A stretch of 64,000 bases of DNA from Bacteroides bouchesdurhonensis (GCF_900155865.1 NZ_LT707006.1:3884577-3948576), one strand, 5' to 3'. Shown: positions 45,337-53,274, numbered from the stretch's first letter. Notes: generated from the letters alone by a model not told the origin. Translations and numbers: made by a program.

Positions 45337-46140
45337 ATGAAAAGAACAGTTATCAAATGCCTTGTCACATTGTGTTGCATGGCCTTTACTATGCCCGCTA
45401 TGGCACAGTTTAATTTAAAAAAAGCTATTAATAGTGCTGCTAAGGCTACCAAAGCCGTTACTCTTACAGATGAAGAAATGAAAGAGTATGTAAAGGAGTA
45501 TATAGATTGGATGGATGAGCACAACCAAGTGTGTGCAGATGACAACGAATATGCCATCCGTCTTAAAAAACTGACAGAAGGTTTGACTGATGTAGAGGGT
45601 ACTCCTTTGAACTTCAAAGTTTATTATGTAATTGACGTAAATGCCTTTGCATGTGCAGACGGAAGTATACGTGTATTTTCCTCACTGATGGATATCATGA
45701 GCGATGAAGAGCTATTGGGTGTCATTGGTCATGAAGTAGGACACATCGCACACAAAGATTCCAAAAAAGGATTCCGTACAGCTCTACTCACCTCTGCACT
45801 GAAAGATGGCATTTCTTCACAGGGCGGTACTGCTGCTAAGCTAACCGACTCACAATTGGGCGACCTAGGCGAAGCTTTGGTAAACTCCACTTATTCACAA
45901 AAGCAAGAACGTGATGCCGATGATTACGGATACGAGTTTCTACAAAAATCCGGTAAAAATCCATGGGCAATGGCCCTCTCTTTCCGCAAGCTAAAGCAGC
46001 TGCAAGATGAGGCTGGAGCCAAAAAGGACAACAAGCTAAACCAGTTGTTCTCTACCCATCCCGACCTAGAAATGCGTATCAAACGTATGGAAGAACGCGC
46101 CACTGCCGAAGGCATACAGTCCCCTACCGCGAATAAATAA
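45337..46140 (+). CDS. M48-family zinc metallopeptidase
   Basis: A 267-residue periplasmic protease with signal peptide (CLVTLCCMAFTMPAMAQ). The zinc motif is GVIGHEVGHIAHKD and the third ligand is in YSQKQERDADDYGYEFL. It resembles LoiP/BepA-type quality-control proteases. The start at MKRTVIKC is chosen because the longer frame from 45292 covers the promoter-like TTTGCG region. It is the last backbone gene before the integrative element. Confidence 0.9.
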   Translation: MKRTVIKCLVTLCCMAFTMPAMAQFNLKKAINSAAKATKAVTLTDEEMKEYVKEYIDWMDEHNQVCADDNEYAIRLKKLTEGLTDVEGTPLNFKVYYVIDVNAFACADGSIRVFSSLMDIMSDEELLGVIGHEVGHIAHKDSKKGFRTALLTSALKDGISSQGGTAAKLTDSQLGDLGEALVNSTYSQKQERDADDYGYEFLQKSGKNPWAMALSFRKLKQLQDEAGAKKDNKLNQLFSTHPDLEMRIKRMEERATAEGIQSPTANK

Positions 46141-46656
46141 CCTAACATATAAATAATCACTTCAACAAAGTAATATATCGTACATTCGTATTCTTTATGT
46201 AAGTCATATTACTTACCTGATGTTGCCCAGTTCGTTTTCCTAGTTATAAAATGGAAAGCAGAATTGGGCTACTTATATATTTGGGGATATAGCTTTACCT
46301 ATTTTACTGTCCCAAATAGAGGGCAGCACGTCCAGCATGTTGTTAAAAACGGCTCGCCACACCGTCCACTGTAATACGAGCGAAAAGGGGGTACGCACCA
46401 TTAGCTTTCTGCTTATCTTTCTATGCGTAAAAGCAAATGTTGAATGTCGATTTCACAACTCACTTTTTAAATTACAAAACCATTGTAATACTCTAAAAAT
46501 GAGTTCTATGCAGGCAAGCCAAATAACGACAGGACTTCGCCAATTTCGGACATTCTGTACCCCCTTTCCGTTTTTGTTTGTCGGGGGTACGAGTTAGGTT
46601 ACGAACTTTGTCTTTTAGGGGCGAAAAGGTGTACTTTAAGGCAGACACAAGGGGAT

Positions 46657-46691
46657 AAAAAAAGTCCCACAAATCATTGAATTTGTGGGAC
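46657..46691 (-). terminator. Intrinsic terminator at the element boundary
   Basis: A perfect 11-bp stem (46664-46674 with 46681-46691, 6-base loop), with A7 on the left giving a U-run on the minus strand. Confidence 0.7.
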
Positions 46692-46728
46692 TTGTCTGCT
46701 TACTGCCCGGTATTGTCCGGTTAGTTCA

Positions 46729-46741
46729 GCGGAGAGACAGG
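46729..46741. repeat. NBU1-type attachment core, third copy
   Basis: GCGGAGAGACAGG, identical to the two cores that bound the NBU-like element, followed by GTTTTGAACC resembling a tRNA T-arm. It probably marks the left end of the right-hand element. Confidence 0.65.
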
Positions 46742-46937
46742 GTTTTGAACCTACAACTCTAACCGCTTATATTTCAGCTACTTCGCTTTCAAAATTTCAA
46801 ATAGGTAACGAAACAGTAACGATTTTCAGATGTTGGGCTTGTCCAACTTTGACCGCTGTTTGTCTGCCTAACTTTCGGGTTCAAAGATACGGCTTTCTTT
46901 TGAAACTCGCAAATATCTGATAATAAATATTTTTGGG

Positions 46938-46990
46938 TTAGTGCAAGGTGCAAGCTATATATATAAATATATACTTGCACCTTGCACTAA
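46938..46990. repeat. 17-bp inverted repeat upstream of the TetR gene
   Basis: Arms 46938-46954 and 46974-46990 are perfect complements around a 19-base AT-only-rich spacer; each arm contains GTGCAAGGTGCAAG, itself a double GTGCAA word. No U-run follows on either strand, so it is more likely an operator, cruciform or recombination site than a terminator. Confidence 0.6.
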
Positions 46991-47059
46991 AAAAAGCACT
47001 GGGGTACAAATGGTTAAAACAAAATCCGTATCTTCGTAACCGATTAAAAACAAACGTGT

Positions 47060-47674
47060 ATGATAATAACTAACCGTGAAGAAGTAATAGATAAAGCGTT
47101 CGGCGTATTTGTCAGGATGAACTACGAGAAAGCAAGCATCATCACGCTTGCCAAAGCCTGCGGGGTGACAAAAACGGGTATCGTTTATTATTTTCCGCAC
47201 AAGTTGGATTTATTCATGGCTGTGGCGGACAAATACGTGTTGCAAATGCACGAACCGGAAAACAAGTTTGCCGCTCCTGCCGATACGTTGACGGAGTTCA
47301 TCGGGCAATACGTGGCGGGAGTAGCCGCTTCCATGAAAAGGATTGTTGAACTGATTGGCGATAATAGCAGCCCGCATGATTGTAGTCCTAACTTCTACTA
47401 CTTTCATTTCCTGTCACAAGTGCGCATGTACTATCCGGGTATCAGGCAGAAAATTGAGAAAATCTACCGACAAGACTATGACCTATGGGAGAAAGTCATA
47501 CAGAAGGCAAAAGAAAGCGGGGAAATCAGGAGCAACACGGACGTGAAGAAAACGGCTATCTTGTTCCGGCAAATGTTTTTAGGACTGTCATACGAACAAG
47601 CATTTCTGAACGGTCTGAACGTGGACGAACTGGCAGAAAATTTTCGCCATATCTATTCGCTGCTTAAAGCCTGA
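47060..47674 (+). CDS. TetR/AcrR-family regulator
   Basis: A 204-residue repressor. The N-terminal HTH is ITLAKACGVTKTGIVYYFPH (TetR signature) with KLDLFMAVADKYV. The C-terminal helices form a ligand pocket of unknown specificity. It lies directly before the XerC/D-like recombinase; the 22-bp palindrome between them (47703-47724) is a likely operator, so it may control the recombinase. The regulatory link is inference. Confidence 0.9.
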   Translation: MIITNREEVIDKAFGVFVRMNYEKASIITLAKACGVTKTGIVYYFPHKLDLFMAVADKYVLQMHEPENKFAAPADTLTEFIGQYVAGVAASMKRIVELIGDNSSPHDCSPNFYYFHFLSQVRMYYPGIRQKIEKIYRQDYDLWEKVIQKAKESGEIRSNTDVKKTAILFRQMFLGLSYEQAFLNGLNVDELAENFRHIYSLLKA

Positions 47675-47702
47675 TACTCTTTTGTTTTTTTAACCTCTAT
47701 TA

Positions 47703-47724
47703 TTTTTGAACAGATGTTCAAAAA
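47703..47724. promoter_or_regulatory. 22-bp palindrome, probable TetR operator
   Basis: Perfect 10-2-10 palindrome (TTTTTGAACA ga TGTTCAAAAA). It overlaps the region upstream of the TATCTTTG box of the recombinase gene, the position expected for a repressor site. Confidence 0.6.
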
Positions 47725-47739
47725 GTGATATTTTTATCT

Positions 47740-47747
47740 TATCTTTG
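47740..47747 (+). promoter_or_regulatory. Promoter -7 box of the recombinase gene
   Basis: TATCTTTG matches the Bacteroides consensus and lies 22 bases before the ATG at 47770. This also supports the shorter start over 47725. Confidence 0.6.
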
Positions 47748-47769
47748 GAGCGAAGCAAAATTCAGCGAC

Positions 47770-48876
47770 ATGGATAAGGTTCAGAAACAGAGAGGAAGCA
47801 TCGTTCTGTACAAGGAAGAAAGAAACGGTGCGGACTACATACGGATAGAGTATGTAAACAGTCAGGCTGTCGCCCTGCTGCTCGCCCAAGATACGGACGT
47901 GGAAAAGACAGGCAATAGTTCTGCCTACATACCTGCCACCGCTTTTAAACTGCCGGATTTCTATGACCGCTATTCGCCCCACGCCTATATTGATTACAGC
48001 CGGGTTTACGTGCGGCATCCCAAACCTAAAAGGGAATACATACTGCCGAGAGGCTACCTCGAACTGCTGGAACAGAAGCGGTACAGCCTTTCCACCATAA
48101 AAGCCTATAAAATCTATTTCAGCGACTTCATGGAATACCACAAGGGGCAAGACCTTGACCTGCTGACGGTCGAGGACATAAACAGCTATATGCTCCACAT
48201 GGTAAAGGAAAAGCACATATCCGCCACCCAGCAGAACATGCGCATCAACGCTATCAAGTTCTATTACGAGAAAGTCCGGAAAGGCAAGCGGCAATATTAT
48301 GGCGGGATAGCCCGTGCAAAAGAGTACAAGGCATTGCCCGAAGTACTAAGCCGGGAAGAAATGAAAAGCATCTTTGCACAGTTATCCAATCGGAAACACA
48401 GGTGCATGATTTCTCTTATTTACTCTGCCGGACTACGCCGAAGCGAACTTCTGAACCTGACACCCCAAGACATCATCAGCGAACGGATGCTAATCAGGAT
48501 TGCCGGAAAAGGCAAGAAGTGCAGGTATTCCCTACTGTCGGAAAAGCTGCTCAACGAACTAAGGGCTTACTACCGGGAATACAGACCGCAAAAATGGCTT
48601 TTTGAGGGCGAACAGGCAGGCGAACAATACTCGCCCAGCGCATTGGTTAAGATATTGAAAGAAGCGGCAAGGAAAGCCGGAATAAAGCATCGGGTACACC
48701 TGCACATGCTCCGGCACACGTTCGCCACCCACCTGCTGGAACAAGGGACAGACCTAAGAACCATACAGGAACTTATGGGACATACCGATATAAAAACAAC
48801 GGCAATTTATCTGCACGTATCGAACGCCTATAAAGCAAAAATCCCCAATCCGCTGGATTGTTTGGATGATGATTAG
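47770..48876 (+). CDS. XerC/D-like tyrosine recombinase of the cassette array
   Basis: A 368-residue integron-integrase-like/XerD-like recombinase. The SAM-like core-binding domain (LLEQKRYSLSTIKAYKIYFS) spans about 95-185, then the catalytic domain: R in SAGLRRSELLNL, K in AGKGKKCRYS, HMLRHTFATHLLEQGTDLRT and MGHTDIKTTAIYLHVS for H, R, H and the tyrosine. The N-terminal 90 residues are an extra domain not seen in XerC/D. It reads in the same direction as the cassettes, unlike IntI of classical integrons. It is the only full recombinase next to the array and the best candidate to move cassettes. Confidence 0.9.
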   Translation: MDKVQKQRGSIVLYKEERNGADYIRIEYVNSQAVALLLAQDTDVEKTGNSSAYIPATAFKLPDFYDRYSPHAYIDYSRVYVRHPKPKREYILPRGYLELLEQKRYSLSTIKAYKIYFSDFMEYHKGQDLDLLTVEDINSYMLHMVKEKHISATQQNMRINAIKFYYEKVRKGKRQYYGGIARAKEYKALPEVLSREEMKSIFAQLSNRKHRCMISLIYSAGLRRSELLNLTPQDIISERMLIRIAGKGKKCRYSLLSEKLLNELRAYYREYRPQKWLFEGEQAGEQYSPSALVKILKEAARKAGIKHRVHLHMLRHTFATHLLEQGTDLRTIQELMGHTDIKTTAIYLHVSNAYKAKIPNPLDCLDDD

Positions 48877-48933
48877 ACAATGATTTAATAGTGAATAGGA
48901 ACTACACCATAAGGTGCGTTTATCGAAAAATTA
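48877..48933. other. Candidate attI (array insertion point)
   Basis: Between the recombinase stop and the first cassette. Contains a small hairpin CACC ataa GGTG (about 48905-48915) and ends AAAAA before TTAGCAATA (48931), where the first cassette starts by the same complementarity rule as the others. Unlike the attC sites it lacks the CCA before TTA. Inferred from position. Confidence 0.5.
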
Positions 48934-48950
48934 GCAATAAAATTTGAAAT

Positions 48951-49313
48951 ATGGATAAAGACGAGATAATATCAAAATTAGGATGGTTTACTCAAATGAA
49001 GTCTATACCACCCTTAACTGATAAATTCAAAACAGAGCAAATTATCTTTTTTGAAAATATCATCCATTTCTTACAAGATAATGGATTGACAACTAAAGAA
49101 ATACTAAAAAAAGGAGAAAAGCCTACAGATAATACTGAAATAAAAATTGGAGATTTAACGGAAGAGGGATTAAAGTTTTATCTGTATGGCATTAGAAAAT
49201 GGCGACAAAAATACGATAGAGCAAAAGACGGGATTAAAGCAATCAATGACTTTGCTTTTATTGAAAAGAAATTAAAAGAATTTAGAAGTAAAAATATTGC
49301 TAACAAAGCGTGA
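48951..49313 (+). CDS. Cassette 1: hypothetical protein (120 aa)
   Basis: Soluble, lysine-rich and helical (FKTEQIIFFENIIHFLQDNG, IRKWRQKYDRAKDGIKAIND). No family recognised. The last codons run into the attC-like site (ANKA then stop). First in the array, so nearest to any promoter in the recombinase/attI region. Confidence 0.65.
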   Translation: MDKDEIISKLGWFTQMKSIPPLTDKFKTEQIIFFENIIHFLQDNGLTTKEILKKGEKPTDNTEIKIGDLTEEGLKFYLYGIRKWRQKYDRAKDGIKAINDFAFIEKKLKEFRSKNIANKA

Positions 49314-49346
49314 TAACGCCTAACAGCGTTCCCCGCTTAGCCATTA
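49301..49346. repeat. attC-like site 1
   Basis: TAACAAAGCG at the left, CCATTA at the right; the inner arms AACGC/GCGTT and AGCG/CGCT form a hairpin. Confidence 0.8.
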
Positions 49347-49361
49347 ATGGTAATAAGGTAT

Positions 49362-49736
49362 ATGATAGACTATTTATATTATAGGTTTTATAGATTATGG
49401 CTTCATTCTTCTGTATCGGAAGGAGCCACATTTTTGGCAATGCTTTTGTTTTCGGTCATGTTAAGTACAAATGTATTAACCGCATGGGGTATATTAACCC
49501 AATACGGAATCATTGATTATCCGTCCGATACTCAATACTATATCATTGAAGGCAGTTTAATAGCATTGCTGTGTGGCAGATTTTTCTTCAAGAAAAGGTA
49601 CAGAAGAATTATAACCAAGTATGAGGATGAAAACTCTGTGCAACGTAAAGTTGGAGTGTGGGCACTTACTGTATATATAGTGGCAACCTTTACTTGCTTT
49701 TTCATAGAGGCATTGCACAGACAGGGAAAAATATAA
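49362..49736 (+). CDS. Cassette 2: small membrane protein (124 aa)
   Basis: Starts MIDYLYYRFYRLW. Hydrophobic segments: FLAMLLFSVMLSTNVLTAWG, IIEGSLIALLCGRFFF and VWALTVYIVATFTCFFIEAL. A likely inner-membrane immunity protein by analogy with its neighbours; the function is not shown by sequence. An upstream ATG at 49347 overlaps the attC-like site. Confidence 0.6.
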   Translation: MIDYLYYRFYRLWLHSSVSEGATFLAMLLFSVMLSTNVLTAWGILTQYGIIDYPSDTQYYIIEGSLIALLCGRFFFKKRYRRIITKYEDENSVQRKVGVWALTVYIVATFTCFFIEALHRQGKI

Positions 49737-49744
49737 TTTACCAT

Positions 49745-49789
49745 TAACGAAGCAGGATAACGGACAAGCCGTTCCCTGCTGAACCATTA
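49745..49789. repeat. attC-like site 2
   Basis: Class A site: AGCAGG and CCTGCT outer arms, ATAACGG and CCGTT inner arms, ends CCATTA. Confidence 0.85.
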
Positions 49790-49803
49790 ATAACAACTTA
49801 AAG

Positions 49804-50271
49804 ATGAACATAAAAAACAAGATATACCATACAGCCTATTTTCTCCTATTCGGAATAATAGTAGGTATTTTAAGGTGGTCTATATGTATAGTAGATACAA
49901 ATGGAACAATGGATTTCACTCCATTTTTACAAGCGTTCTTGTTGATAGTCGCATTGTTATTGTTTGTAATTTTGGATATTATTTTGCATAAAATAGCCTT
50001 GAGAGCGATTTCGATAACCATTCTATTGTGTTTCAATATATGGTCTTATACCTACTATTTCAAAATAGAAAAAATGCAAGAATATTGGAGTGGACTTAAA
50101 TATTCACCTTATGACGCATATCTTCCACCCAATATTGATGATTTCATTTTTGTATGGTTGGCGAGCCAAATTCTTGTTTCTTATTTGTTCTTGGCAATAG
50201 GTATTTCATATCTATTGAAAAGAAAAGAGTTATTAACGAAGCAGGATAACGGACAAGCCGTTCCCTGCTGA
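49804..50271 (+). CDS. Cassette 3: membrane protein (155 aa), duplicated in cassette 11
   Basis: Four membrane helices (TAYFLLFGIIVGILRWSICI, FLQAFLLIVALLLFVILDII, ALRAISITILLCFNIWSYTY, VWLASQILVSYLFLAIGISY) with a periplasmic loop YFKIEKMQEYWSGLKYSPYD. The final residues TKQDNGQAVPC are read from inside the attC-like site. The same protein is encoded at 55235-55702 with no difference seen. Confidence 0.75.
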   Translation: MNIKNKIYHTAYFLLFGIIVGILRWSICIVDTNGTMDFTPFLQAFLLIVALLLFVILDIILHKIALRAISITILLCFNIWSYTYYFKIEKMQEYWSGLKYSPYDAYLPPNIDDFIFVWLASQILVSYLFLAIGISYLLKRKELLTKQDNGQAVPC

Positions 50272-50278
50272 ACCATTA
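50234..50278. repeat. attC-like site 3
   Basis: Class A site, same arms as site 2; it supplies the C-terminal codons of the preceding gene. Confidence 0.85.
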
Positions 50279-50298
50279 CCAACAAATAGCGTACATAT

Positions 50299-50721
50299 AT
50301 GAATGATGTAACAAAAGTAAGAATAGTATATGAATGTAGCATAATAGGTATTGTTTTGCTGACATTCTTAAAAGGTATGTTCCCATACATGGGAGCATGG
50401 TGGCGAGTAGCCCTTATTGCTTCACTTGTAGGATTGTGGTTTTCACTATCTTATCTGAAACAGCATAATTATAAATGGGGGTTCAATTACATAGGAAATC
50501 ATTTATACATTAACCTCTTATTGAAAGTACAGAAGTGGTTTCAGAACGCTACAATCATAGCCTTATTGATACCTGTATTCTTAAAAGACCTCTTGTATAA
50601 TCAATATTGCTTAGTAGCATATATATTGCTTGTAGGTATGTTCTTGGGCGTGAAGCTGGCTACTTACACAGTAGAGTACGCTATATATAAAAGTAAATTC
50701 ATTGGTAACAAGGAAAGATAA
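50299..50721 (+). CDS. Cassette 4: membrane protein (140 aa)
   Basis: Four hydrophobic segments (VYECSIIGIVLLTFLKGMF, WWRVALIASLVGLWFSLSYL, ATIIALLIPVFLKDLLY, CLVAYILLVGMFLGVKLATY). No family recognised. A possible immunity protein against a membrane- or envelope-acting toxin by context only. Confidence 0.65.
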   Translation: MNDVTKVRIVYECSIIGIVLLTFLKGMFPYMGAWWRVALIASLVGLWFSLSYLKQHNYKWGFNYIGNHLYINLLLKVQKWFQNATIIALLIPVFLKDLLYNQYCLVAYILLVGMFLGVKLATYTVEYAIYKSKFIGNKER

Positions 50722-50752
50722 CCCCTGAATGGTGTTCCTTTCCAAACCATTA
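50706..50752. repeat. attC-like site 4
   Basis: Divergent arms GGAAAG/CTTTCC, left TAACAAG, right CCATTA. Confidence 0.75.
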
Positions 50753-50773
50753 TCAACCATAAAGCGCATAAAT

Positions 50774-51364
50774 ATGTACGAAGAATTTTTAGAAAAGAGC
50801 CTCAATAATAAGAGGCAGGCAGTAGATGATACTTTTATTGCCAAATACGCCGATTTGTCCTACCCCGAACTGAATACTTTATGGCAGGAAGTCGGGCTGG
50901 GCAGTTATTGTAATGGGCTGTTTAAGCTTATCAATCCGTCCGATTACCAAGATGTGATAAACTCCTGTTATGAGAAGGAAGATGACAAATCGTTTCTGCC
51001 ATTCATGTGTACGGCTTTCGGCGATGTCTTTGCCTATGTAAAGAACCCAAGACTGAATAATTACGTTGTTTATCTGAATGTCAGATACGGAACATATTTA
51101 ATACTTCCTGCCAATCTTCGTGCAATTTTTAATAAGGTAATGGTAAATCAAAGTTTCTTGAAAGGTTGGTTTGACTTAGAAAATTATCCTGTAATACAAG
51201 AGAAACTCGGAACTCCCGACAATGACGAATGTTTCGGGTATTCCCTACTGTTGGCTATGGGAGGAAGTGAGGACATTGAAAACATCAAGATAGTCAAGAC
51301 TATTCCGTACATTGACATCTGCACACAAACAATCGGTGAATTTGAAGTTGCAGATAAATATTGA
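50774..51364 (+). CDS. Cassette 5: Tdi1/GAD-like (DUF1851) immunity protein
   Basis: 196 residues. FIAKYADLSYPELNTLWQEV and GLGSYCNGLFKLINPSDYQD match the GAD-like N-terminus; CTAFGDVFAYVKN and DECFGYSLLLAMGGSEDIEN match the Tdi1/DUF1851 C-terminal part. Tdi1 neutralises the type VI effector Tde1 (a DNase) in Agrobacterium. No matching toxin is present here, so this is an orphan immunity gene. The start at MYEEFLEKS is preferred. Confidence 0.75.
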   Translation: MYEEFLEKSLNNKRQAVDDTFIAKYADLSYPELNTLWQEVGLGSYCNGLFKLINPSDYQDVINSCYEKEDDKSFLPFMCTAFGDVFAYVKNPRLNNYVVYLNVRYGTYLILPANLRAIFNKVMVNQSFLKGWFDLENYPVIQEKLGTPDNDECFGYSLLLAMGGSEDIENIKIVKTIPYIDICTQTIGEFEVADKY

Positions 51365-51380
51365 GTATAGAACTGGTTGA

Positions 51381-51424
51381 TAACAACGCAGGATAACGGA
51401 CGAGCCGTTCCCTGCTAACCATTA
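51381..51424. repeat. attC-like site 5
   Basis: Class A arms (GCAGG/CCTGC, ATAACGG/CCGTT), left TAACAACG, ends CCATTA. Confidence 0.85.
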
Positions 51425-51446
51425 TTGCTAACTTAATTAAGGAAGT

Positions 51447-51890
51447 ATGGAATTTACATTAAATATAGTATATGGTGGAGAACTTAATGCATCTAAAGCC
51501 TTAAGTCCCTTTGTGCGCAATATGAGGAAAATTATAAAAGATACATTTACTTCATTTGAAAATGAAGCTGTTACCATGTTTAAGGTAACATTGTTTTTTG
51601 ATGGTGATATTTCATCCTATTATAACGGAACAGGAATATATCAACCAAGATATTACAATGTTAAAAAAGAATATGTGGTTAGTTTTTGCATTGACAGGAC
51701 ACAATGGACTGGGAATAAGGAAAAAGATTTAAACTATTTCATTTTTACAATAACAAGTTTGATGATTAAAAATGGAGATTTGATTTTGAATAAATTGGCT
51801 AAATATAAGTACGCATTTGATATTAATTCATACAAGCATTGTGTTGATATTTGCAGCAAAAAGATGAATGATATAGTGAATGAAATATAG
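51447..51890 (+). CDS. Cassette 6: hypothetical (Imm-like) protein (147 aa)
   Basis: Soluble, alpha-beta protein: MEFTLNIVYGGELNASKALS, then VTMFKVTLFFDGDISSYY, VVSFCIDRTQWTGNKE and a helical end. The pattern is like small Imm-family proteins, but I cannot name the family with confidence. Confidence 0.65.
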   Translation: MEFTLNIVYGGELNASKALSPFVRNMRKIIKDTFTSFENEAVTMFKVTLFFDGDISSYYNGTGIYQPRYYNVKKEYVVSFCIDRTQWTGNKEKDLNYFIFTITSLMIKNGDLILNKLAKYKYAFDINSYKHCVDICSKKMNDIVNEI

Positions 51891-51893
51891 CAA

Positions 51894-51939
51894 TAACAAG
51901 CACCTGTTCCGCCTAACGGCGGCAAGCTGCAACCCATTA
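51894..51939. repeat. attC-like site 6
   Basis: Left TAACAAGC, inner arms TTCCGCC/GGCGGCAA and GCACC/GCAAC-like, right CCATTA. The most GC-rich loop of the set. Confidence 0.75.
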
Positions 51940-51962
51940 ACATCAAAAAGCAGTGTACCATA

Positions 51963-52664
51963 ATGGAAACAAGAGATAAACTTTTTACAGAAGAACAGTA
52001 TTTGAAGCAACTGAAAATGTATGATGAAGATATTAGTTATTATGAACAAATGCATCTTTCAGGAAAACATATAGGTTACGATTCTTTGTTCAATTATAGG
52101 CTTCGTTATTTATTAGTACAGTATTCTATGGGACAGGATATTGATAAGCTGAAAAACAATTATGTGAAAGCCCTCAAAACAATGCCGAGATTTTGGACGG
52201 ACAACGGATTTTATATTGAAATGTTGTGGCTTCTGTCAATAGGCATTATGTTGGATTACGAAGACGACCTTATACATGGTCTGGTGCAACTGATAAAAGA
52301 CAGAGAAGCTAAAGACTATATTTATGATACATTGATTAGATACAGATTTCCTGATTGGGAAAGGACAACAAACCAAGTATTATATCCGTCACCCTATCGA
52401 ATTGCTATCACTGTTACAGAGTTGGCTGAACAAGACAAAGCAGAAGCGGTGAAACGATTGGAAAAATACCTCAAAAAAGAATGGTATCGAGGACATTCTG
52501 ATTTATCTTGGCATGACGACCATAAATATGGTATCAACCATGACGGTTATTGGTGTTTTGAAAGCGGTGCATTGGTCAAGGTCTTGGGGCTGGATGATAG
52601 CAGCCTGAAAGGGTTGCCCTACTATCCATACGACATGGTACACTGGAATGACAATATTAAATGA
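51963..52664 (+). CDS. Cassette 7a: PoNi-like (DUF1911) immunity protein
   Basis: 233 residues with the DUF1910/DUF1911 layout: helical N-terminus, then YWCFESGALVKVLGLDDSSL and LPYYPYDMVHW, the typical C-terminal signature of PoNe-immunity proteins. PoNe is a DNase delivered by type VI systems or polymorphic toxins. No PoNe toxin lies nearby. Confidence 0.85.
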   Translation: METRDKLFTEEQYLKQLKMYDEDISYYEQMHLSGKHIGYDSLFNYRLRYLLVQYSMGQDIDKLKNNYVKALKTMPRFWTDNGFYIEMLWLLSIGIMLDYEDDLIHGLVQLIKDREAKDYIYDTLIRYRFPDWERTTNQVLYPSPYRIAITVTELAEQDKAEAVKRLEKYLKKEWYRGHSDLSWHDDHKYGINHDGYWCFESGALVKVLGLDDSSLKGLPYYPYDMVHWNDNIK

Positions 52665-52673
52665 AGAAAAGGT

Positions 52674-53195
52674 ATGAGTTACTCTGTTTGTGCATATTTG
52701 ACAGAAGCCGATAAGGTAAAGTCTGTTTATGGAACTTGTGATAATCAGCTTATAAACCAATTAAAGGTTGCGTTGAAGCAGGAACTTGACACTCTGAACG
52801 ATTATTTCAGCGATAGCCTGAACACGGATAAAGATGCTTATGCAGCGTTGGCAGATATAGTGAACGGAGAAATCCGTTATCCCGAAATTGCTTTCATGTA
52901 CGGGTATGTATATGAAAAGATTTGCAACCATTATGGAACGCAAATCTACTGTGCGGAAAACCTTTGGCAATTGGATAGCCAAAGTACATTCATCCCTATT
53001 CCATTGAGCAGTGATTTTCCCTATATCATCAGCATACCCGTTTCAGATTTGGAGAGCAAGCGGACGGAATACACCTCACTACAAGAGGGTAACGGTATCG
53101 GAGATTATGATTACGAGCAGGAAATGGACGACTTGAATTTCATTTTCGATGAAGCCGTTGAAGCGCAAAAAGACCTTGTTATTATGGTGTATTGA
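52674..53195 (+). CDS. Cassette 7b: DUF7691-like immunity-type protein
   Basis: 173 residues starting MSYSVCAYLTEADKVKSVYG. Acidic, with FPYIISIPVSDLESKRTEY and MDDLNFIFDEAVEAQKDLVI. Proteins of this type occur in immunity/polymorphic-toxin loci; family assignment is tentative. No attC-like site separates it from the PoNi gene. A 17-base tail of the PoNi gene (52635-52651) is repeated at 53197-53213 just after this gene. Confidence 0.6.
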   Translation: MSYSVCAYLTEADKVKSVYGTCDNQLINQLKVALKQELDTLNDYFSDSLNTDKDAYAALADIVNGEIRYPEIAFMYGYVYEKICNHYGTQIYCAENLWQLDSQSTFIPIPLSSDFPYIISIPVSDLESKRTEYTSLQEGNGIGDYDYEQEMDDLNFIFDEAVEAQKDLVIMVY

Positions 53196-53229
53196 TATGG
53201 TACACTGGAATGAGAATAAAATATGATGT

Positions 53230-53274
53230 TAACGAAGCAGGATAACGGACAAGCCGTTCCCTGCTAAACCATTA
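53230..53274. repeat. attC-like site 7
   Basis: Class A arms, left TTAACGAAGC, ends CCATTA. Confidence 0.85.

Larger units (their letters stand above)
46141..47059. other. Element boundary region without genes
   Basis: The region holds GGGGGTAC-type inverted words (46387-46394, 46557-46564, 46583-46590), a terminator, the third 13-bp attachment core (46729-46741), and a 17-bp inverted repeat ahead of the TetR gene. The frame at 46337-46597 has no family features. The change in content after the M48 gene suggests the left end of the integrative element lies here. Confidence 0.5.

Noticed and set aside
46337..46597. 86-codon frame after the M48 gene
   Set aside because: No signal, domain or promoter; lies in repeat-rich boundary DNA.
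47770..48876. Classical integron IntI
   Set aside because: Same-direction orientation as the cassettes, extra N-terminal domain, and CATTA rather than GTTRRRY sites; an integron-like but distinct system is the better description.
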